Shown here in pieces: positions 60,053 to 64,000 of a stretch of DNA of 64,000 nt. Within the stretch, counting starts at the first letter, position 1, and each line of letters begins with the position of its first letter. Source of the stretch: Paraphysomonas bandaiensis (Eukaryota > Chrysophyceae); NCBI GenBank assembly GCA_965644295.1, contig CBFFRP010000074.1, positions 123,140 to 187,139 on the forward strand. The letters are read 5' to 3'. The notes beneath the pieces are model-generated. The model did not search any database. It was not told the DNA's origin and saw only the letters and a program-made list of their open reading frames with translations. A program made the position numbers and the translations under genes.

Positions 60053-61260
60053 TTACCAATCTTTCAAAACTACAGACGCCTCATCAGGCTCCTCAATGTA
60101 CTCTGAATTTTCGATCTTTTTCTTCTCTTTCTTCAGTAGTCTCCACGTACTGAAATATCTTGTTCTCTGGGAGTGGAAATAGAGAAATGCGCCTTCTTTT
60201 TCTAAGAAAGCGCGTCGTGATATTTTAATCGCATCAACTCTTGATTTGGCTCTCGATGCCAGATAAGCAGTCCAGGCATCACTACTGGTAGGGGGAGATT
60301 CGGACGCCTGCTGTAGTCGATCGTACAGCATCTCCTGAGCTGTCGACTCTATCATGGCGCTAGTTTCGTTAACAAACGTCATGGGATCACTGCTATCATT
60401 ATGACTATAAGCTCCAATTAAAACACAGACGGCTTCGACAGCAGTCTGCATGAAGGAATCTTCACTGTTCCATTGATGTTCTCGAGGGCAGTTACCTAGT
60501 CAAACAATGAGTTTATAGAAAACAAATATTTGACTTACCATCTTTCAAGGAATTTCTTAATTCCTCCTCGAATGCACTATCCAACCAGGGGGTCTGGTCG
60601 GTATAAAGAGCATGATAGCATAATCTAATCTTCGTTTTTAAATTATCAGCCACCTTTCGCACATATTTCATTACGTCTCTGTAAACTATGTGAGACATGT
60701 AATAATAACAGACTCAATCAAATACCTCGATGACGAAATTGCAGCTATGACACCGCTCTGAAGCATTGTTTCGTTCGGCACAAATGCTCCTTCTTTACAA
60801 GCTAGTTGAAATGCCTGTTATAATTAAGTCACATACTTATAAATATATTAAATTCACCTTATTATGGGGAGCTTGCATATCAATTCCGTTTTTTGATATT
60901 AGTGCAAGTATCAGCCGCATGAGGAGTTCCAAGTGTTCCTCAATGGGAGATATTTCCCCAGTGTCCAGTTTACAATGTAACCGAGCATACATCATCTCCT
61001 GATGATACGGGAGAAAGCTTGGGGATGAGGCAACCACGGCGGCACTCTGCTGCCCCACGACAAGATCTTCCCGGTACAAAACTGTCGACAATAACTTCGT
61101 CCTTACGTTCTTCGTCCGAAGACTGACATAAGGTTGCAAGGTTTCAATTTCTGACGATGAGTGACATTGCTCAGGTATAGTTATATTGGGCCTGCTGCAC
61201 AGAGGCTTCTTCCTGGGAGGTGACTGTGCAGTACAAATGTGCGATCCATTTTACGGTTTC
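60053..61260 (-). CDS. Unrecognised multi-exon protein, 5' end unresolved
   Basis: Exons that fit in phase: about 61247-60858 (start unknown), 60814-60726, 60678-60539 and 60495-60053, giving about 350 residues from the first open codon. Segments include KLLSTVLYREDLVVGQQSAA, EEHLELLMRLILALISKNGI, ETMLQSGVIAAISSS and VRKVADNLKTKIRLCYHALY, which look like a helical protein. The C-terminal end has a basic stretch (LLKKEKKKIENSEYIEE). I do not recognise the family. No ATG starts the first open stretch, so another exon must lie upstream, probably in 61260-61440, where a possible start (MKCENFEVRSRSE) followed by GTATGT is seen but does not join cleanly. At the 3' end, GTAAGGTATG overlaps the stop, so an alternative last exon is possible. 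Confidence 0.55.
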
Positions 61261-61466
61261 CACTGCGCTGCGCCATCTGATAACGATAATGATGATAATG
61301 ATAATAATGAATACGATAAATATGATGAAATAATAATGATTACATATATATATATATGACTGTTTATGGAATTCATCTTTCGGAAAGTGAAGAGACATTC
61401 ACATACTCTCACTTCGACTTCTGACTTCGAAGTTCTCACACTTCATTCTTCAGTTTGTTTTTTATG

Positions 61467-61480
61467 GTACTGCTGTATAC
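61467..61480. promoter_or_regulatory. GTACTGCTGTATAC upstream of the zinc-finger gene
   Basis: A copy of the recurring word in reverse orientation, 92-105 bp before the ATG at 61572. TGTACATGGTATACATAT follows directly. Confidence 0.4.
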
Positions 61481-61571
61481 TGTACATGGTATACATATAG
61501 CAGAGCACATATGTATACAAAACTGTGCAGAGGGATACACAAAGGTGTACACATGTACACTGTTGGATACA

Positions 61572-63853
61572 ATGTGGAAATGCGATGTGTGTAAACAAGT
61601 TTTTGATTCAGGTCAGAGTTTGTCACGTCATGAAAGATATTGCTTGCTATCGGAGAATTTTTTACCGAATAGAAAGCGAAAGACTTCAGCAGATAGTGGT
61701 CCTCAGAGCTACATCATTCGTGATGACGACAATAGTGATGATGAGTACAGTGACCATGATGAGGAGGACTCATATATTCCTACGTACTTATGGCAATATC
61801 AGATGAGGGGTGACTTACTGTGTCACAATTAACAGACTGTTAATTGTGAGTATCCGCTGAGAGGTGGTGTTTTTTATAACCCAACAGATTCATCTCAAGA
61901 GAGATGGACATACAATTGCTGAACGCTGTCGAAGTCTAAATAGTGGTCGGCTATCAGACAAGGAAGAGAAGGCTACTCGAAAGTCACTCGATGATAAATG
62001 CATCATGCCCTTCGTGAACGCCTTTCATCATTCGTTTATGGGCTGCAACAACCATTGTTTTAATAATCCTCAGGACTTGTTTCACCTATTTTGTGCTGGC
62101 ATTGCAAAAAGTCTTGTTCTTTGGATTCTTACCATTGTTGATAGCACAGGCAAAACTATGGACCCGACTTTCCACAACAGTAAGGGTGTGCTGGATGGTA
62201 GACTGATAATGATACCTCAAATTCCGAATATGCCACATGTAAATTGGACAGTCTTCAAGAAAGGGTTAATGCACATTATCTCTACTAAAAGCAAGAAAGA
62301 TAAAGGCCATTCCACTGGTTCTGGAGGCGGATATCGATCAAGCGAATTCATTACGGCACTTATACAGCTTTTATTAGCGGTAGGTTTTTAAAAATTCCAC
62401 GGTTCGTATCACTTTCCATGAGTTAGATAGGCACAGATGGCCAAGTTTTACCAACAGCTACGAACTACGTATTTTGTTGCAAGAATACGCGGCCCCGACG
62501 CGTTGGTAATTTGACAATGAAAGTTCTACAAGCAATTAAGGCGGTACTGAACGTCTATTTTGAGTGTAAAAGATGCTGTTTCACGAACCCTGATATTCTA
62601 CATGTGGAGCTTATATGCAATGATATGGTTGCAAAGGTTTTGCTAGTGTGGGACTTGAAGCAAACACTTCTTAACAACCAGCCATCATTTCCATTGATGC
62701 AAAAGCTTCATTCTGTTATGCATCTTTCATTTAACATTGCCATGTTTGGAGCCTTATCAAAGGCAGATGCTGGCTCTTGGGAATCGAGCAATCGCTATTT
62801 TACAACCGATAACTGGCGACGCACAAGTAGGAGATATGCTTCCTCAAATGAGGAGATGCTAAAATTATCTATCTGTCAAGATCATTCTCGATTACTGGAG
62901 TTTATTGCTGCATGCCACACTCATGACAATGCGTATATAAATTCACTAAAGCCAGAAGTTCCACCTGAAGTTGTTTTAGTATATCCAATGTGTAATGTAA
63001 AGCATGCAACTCTATGCGTTGGTGCAAATGGCTACTTATTCGCATGTGAAGAAGAGATAGAGTTGAATGATTTCATCGGGCACAAGGAATTAACAGTTTT
63101 TTCTCTAACAGATTTCTGTAGACGAGCTCTGGGTGAACAGGCTGGAACAGCCTATGTCGTGGTGATATATCTCTTAAGCTTATACAAGCTCTCACATACA
63201 ACGCAAACGAAGAGAGTGGTATCGGCAAAGGAAGTCATCATGCAATGAAGAAGACGAGGCGGCGAAAACAACGATTTGATTTTATATTCATTCAACTGGA
63301 AAATGGAGACAATCAACTGGCCCAAATAGTATCAATGTTACAACTGACATTTGAAAACGACATCAAGTATTTCTATATTGTTCAGTATATGGAACCGTGT
63401 GAAGTGAGTAGCCTTGCTTTTTTCCCCAAATACAGATGGGAAGTGCGTTACAATCGCCGACGCCAGCAGATATTTTGCCACGATATTATTGATTTTGAAA
63501 ATATTCTTGACACAGCATTTATTATTCCAGATTTTGCTCATGATGTAATTGCTGGAGAGCCGAATACAATAGATAGATTCTGGTATATTCCGAGGAAATT
63601 CTTTGACCGTTGTGGGTGGAATGATTTGGAAAATGCTGACTATAATCAGACCGAAGATATGGAGGTATATATGAACAGGAATGGCTCTGGTGCAATAGAA
63701 ATGCAGTGCAATATTATCCAAGAAAATAACCATGCTGCAAATAACATGATCGATTCTGACACTGATGACTCCTTACTTTCAGAAAACGAAAGTACAAGGA
63801 GTAGTAGTATATCTAGTGCCAGTGGCTCTGATAGTGAAGGTGACGGCATGTAA
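61572..63853 (+). CDS. Transposon-like zinc-finger protein (possibly KDZ/Plavaka type)
   Basis: The ATG at 61572 opens a C2HC finger (WKCDVCKQVFDSGQSLSRHE) and an acidic stretch. The next coding block starts between 61857 and 61887; the best join uses GTGACT at about 61814 but is weak. The block ends at 62379, with a clear 47-bp intron to 62427. It holds NNPQDLFHLFCAGIAKSLVL and VNWTVFKKGLMHIIST. The following frame to 63248 has MQKLHSVMHLSFNIAMFGAL, GSWESSNRYFTTDNWRRTSR. The frame from 63245 to 63853 overlaps by four bases and has IDRFWYIPRKFFDRCGW and an acidic Ser-rich end. The order zinc finger, FHLFxxGI, SxxRYFTxxxW recalls transposases of the KDZ group, but from memory only. The last two frames may be joined by an unseen intron or be separated by a frameshift. 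Confidence 0.45.
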
Positions 63854-64000
63854 TTCTATAATTTATATTCCCCTGCTTATTTAAGTGACGTGAATAGTCA
63901 TTATTCACAACTATAGTACAACTTACTGGTAATGGAATTGATTGCTAGCCATATAGGCACAATGCTTTATCCGTCCTAGGTAGATAGGCTATACTTCTTA
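63854..64000. other. Window end, nothing seen
   Basis: 147 bp of AT-rich sequence after the last stop codon; no terminal repeat of the preceding element can be recognised. Confidence 0.4.

Overview
The window is nuclear DNA of a single-celled eukaryote. Genes are packed on both strands and carry short GT-AG introns, mostly 43-90 bp. The set is typical of a eukaryote: F1-ATP synthase subunits with targeting peptides, eIF4A, an NF-Y subunit, SNAPc, RNase H2B, ALG1 and DNMT2. I cannot name the species. The two-domain channel with YGCDxY after each pore and the U-box/GTPase/armadillo protein suggest a protist, perhaps a stramenopile or a lineage near animals and fungi, but this is inference.

Layout. 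1-311: 5' end of an unrecognised minus-strand gene. 312-2080: promoter-like repeats, a decayed transposase-like frame and a small inverted-repeat element. 2083-7958 (-): nine-exon gene joining U-box, dynamin-type GTPase and armadillo repeats. 9716-12442 (-): SNAPC1 with three 417-bp internal repeats. 12863-13931 (+): RNase H2 subunit B. 14518-18482 (-): two-domain cation channel with EF-hands. 19322-21423 (+): POT/SLC15 transporter. 22806-24331 (+): NF-YC. 25869-28452: ATP synthase delta (-) and beta (+), head to head. 29800-34516: gamma-glutamylcyclotransferase-like protein (-), SLC37-like transporter (+), dephospho-CoA kinase (-). 35443-37732 (-): ALG1 with a C-terminal membrane anchor. 38393-44124 (+): NT-C2/coiled-coil/PH protein. 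44398-49811: a composite inverted repeat with two identical tRNA-Gln genes and a central fold-back. 50131-58824: Lys/Ser-rich protein (-), tRNase Z-like hydrolase (+), eIF4A (-), DNMT2/TRDMT1 (-), a CATA microsatellite and a FAM177-like protein (+). 59130-59830: a field of CCTATAGG palindromes. 60053-61260 (-): unrecognised gene. 61572-63853 (+): transposon-like zinc-finger gene.

The genes are not an operon or one pathway. They cover transcription (SNAPC1, NF-YC), RNA and DNA maintenance (RNase H2B, tRNase Z, DNMT2), translation (eIF4A), energy (F1 delta and beta), N-glycosylation (ALG1), CoA synthesis and membrane transport. Several neighbours are divergent and share short upstream regions. 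A recurring upstream word, GTACAGCAGTAC or close variants, lies in many of these regions and may be a shared promoter element.

Exon joins were worked out by hand from splice signals and reading phase. Most multi-exon models keep one open frame with exact phase. Unresolved points are one intron of the U-box gene, one junction each in TRDMT1 and the coiled-coil gene, and the 5' ends or joins of the last two genes.
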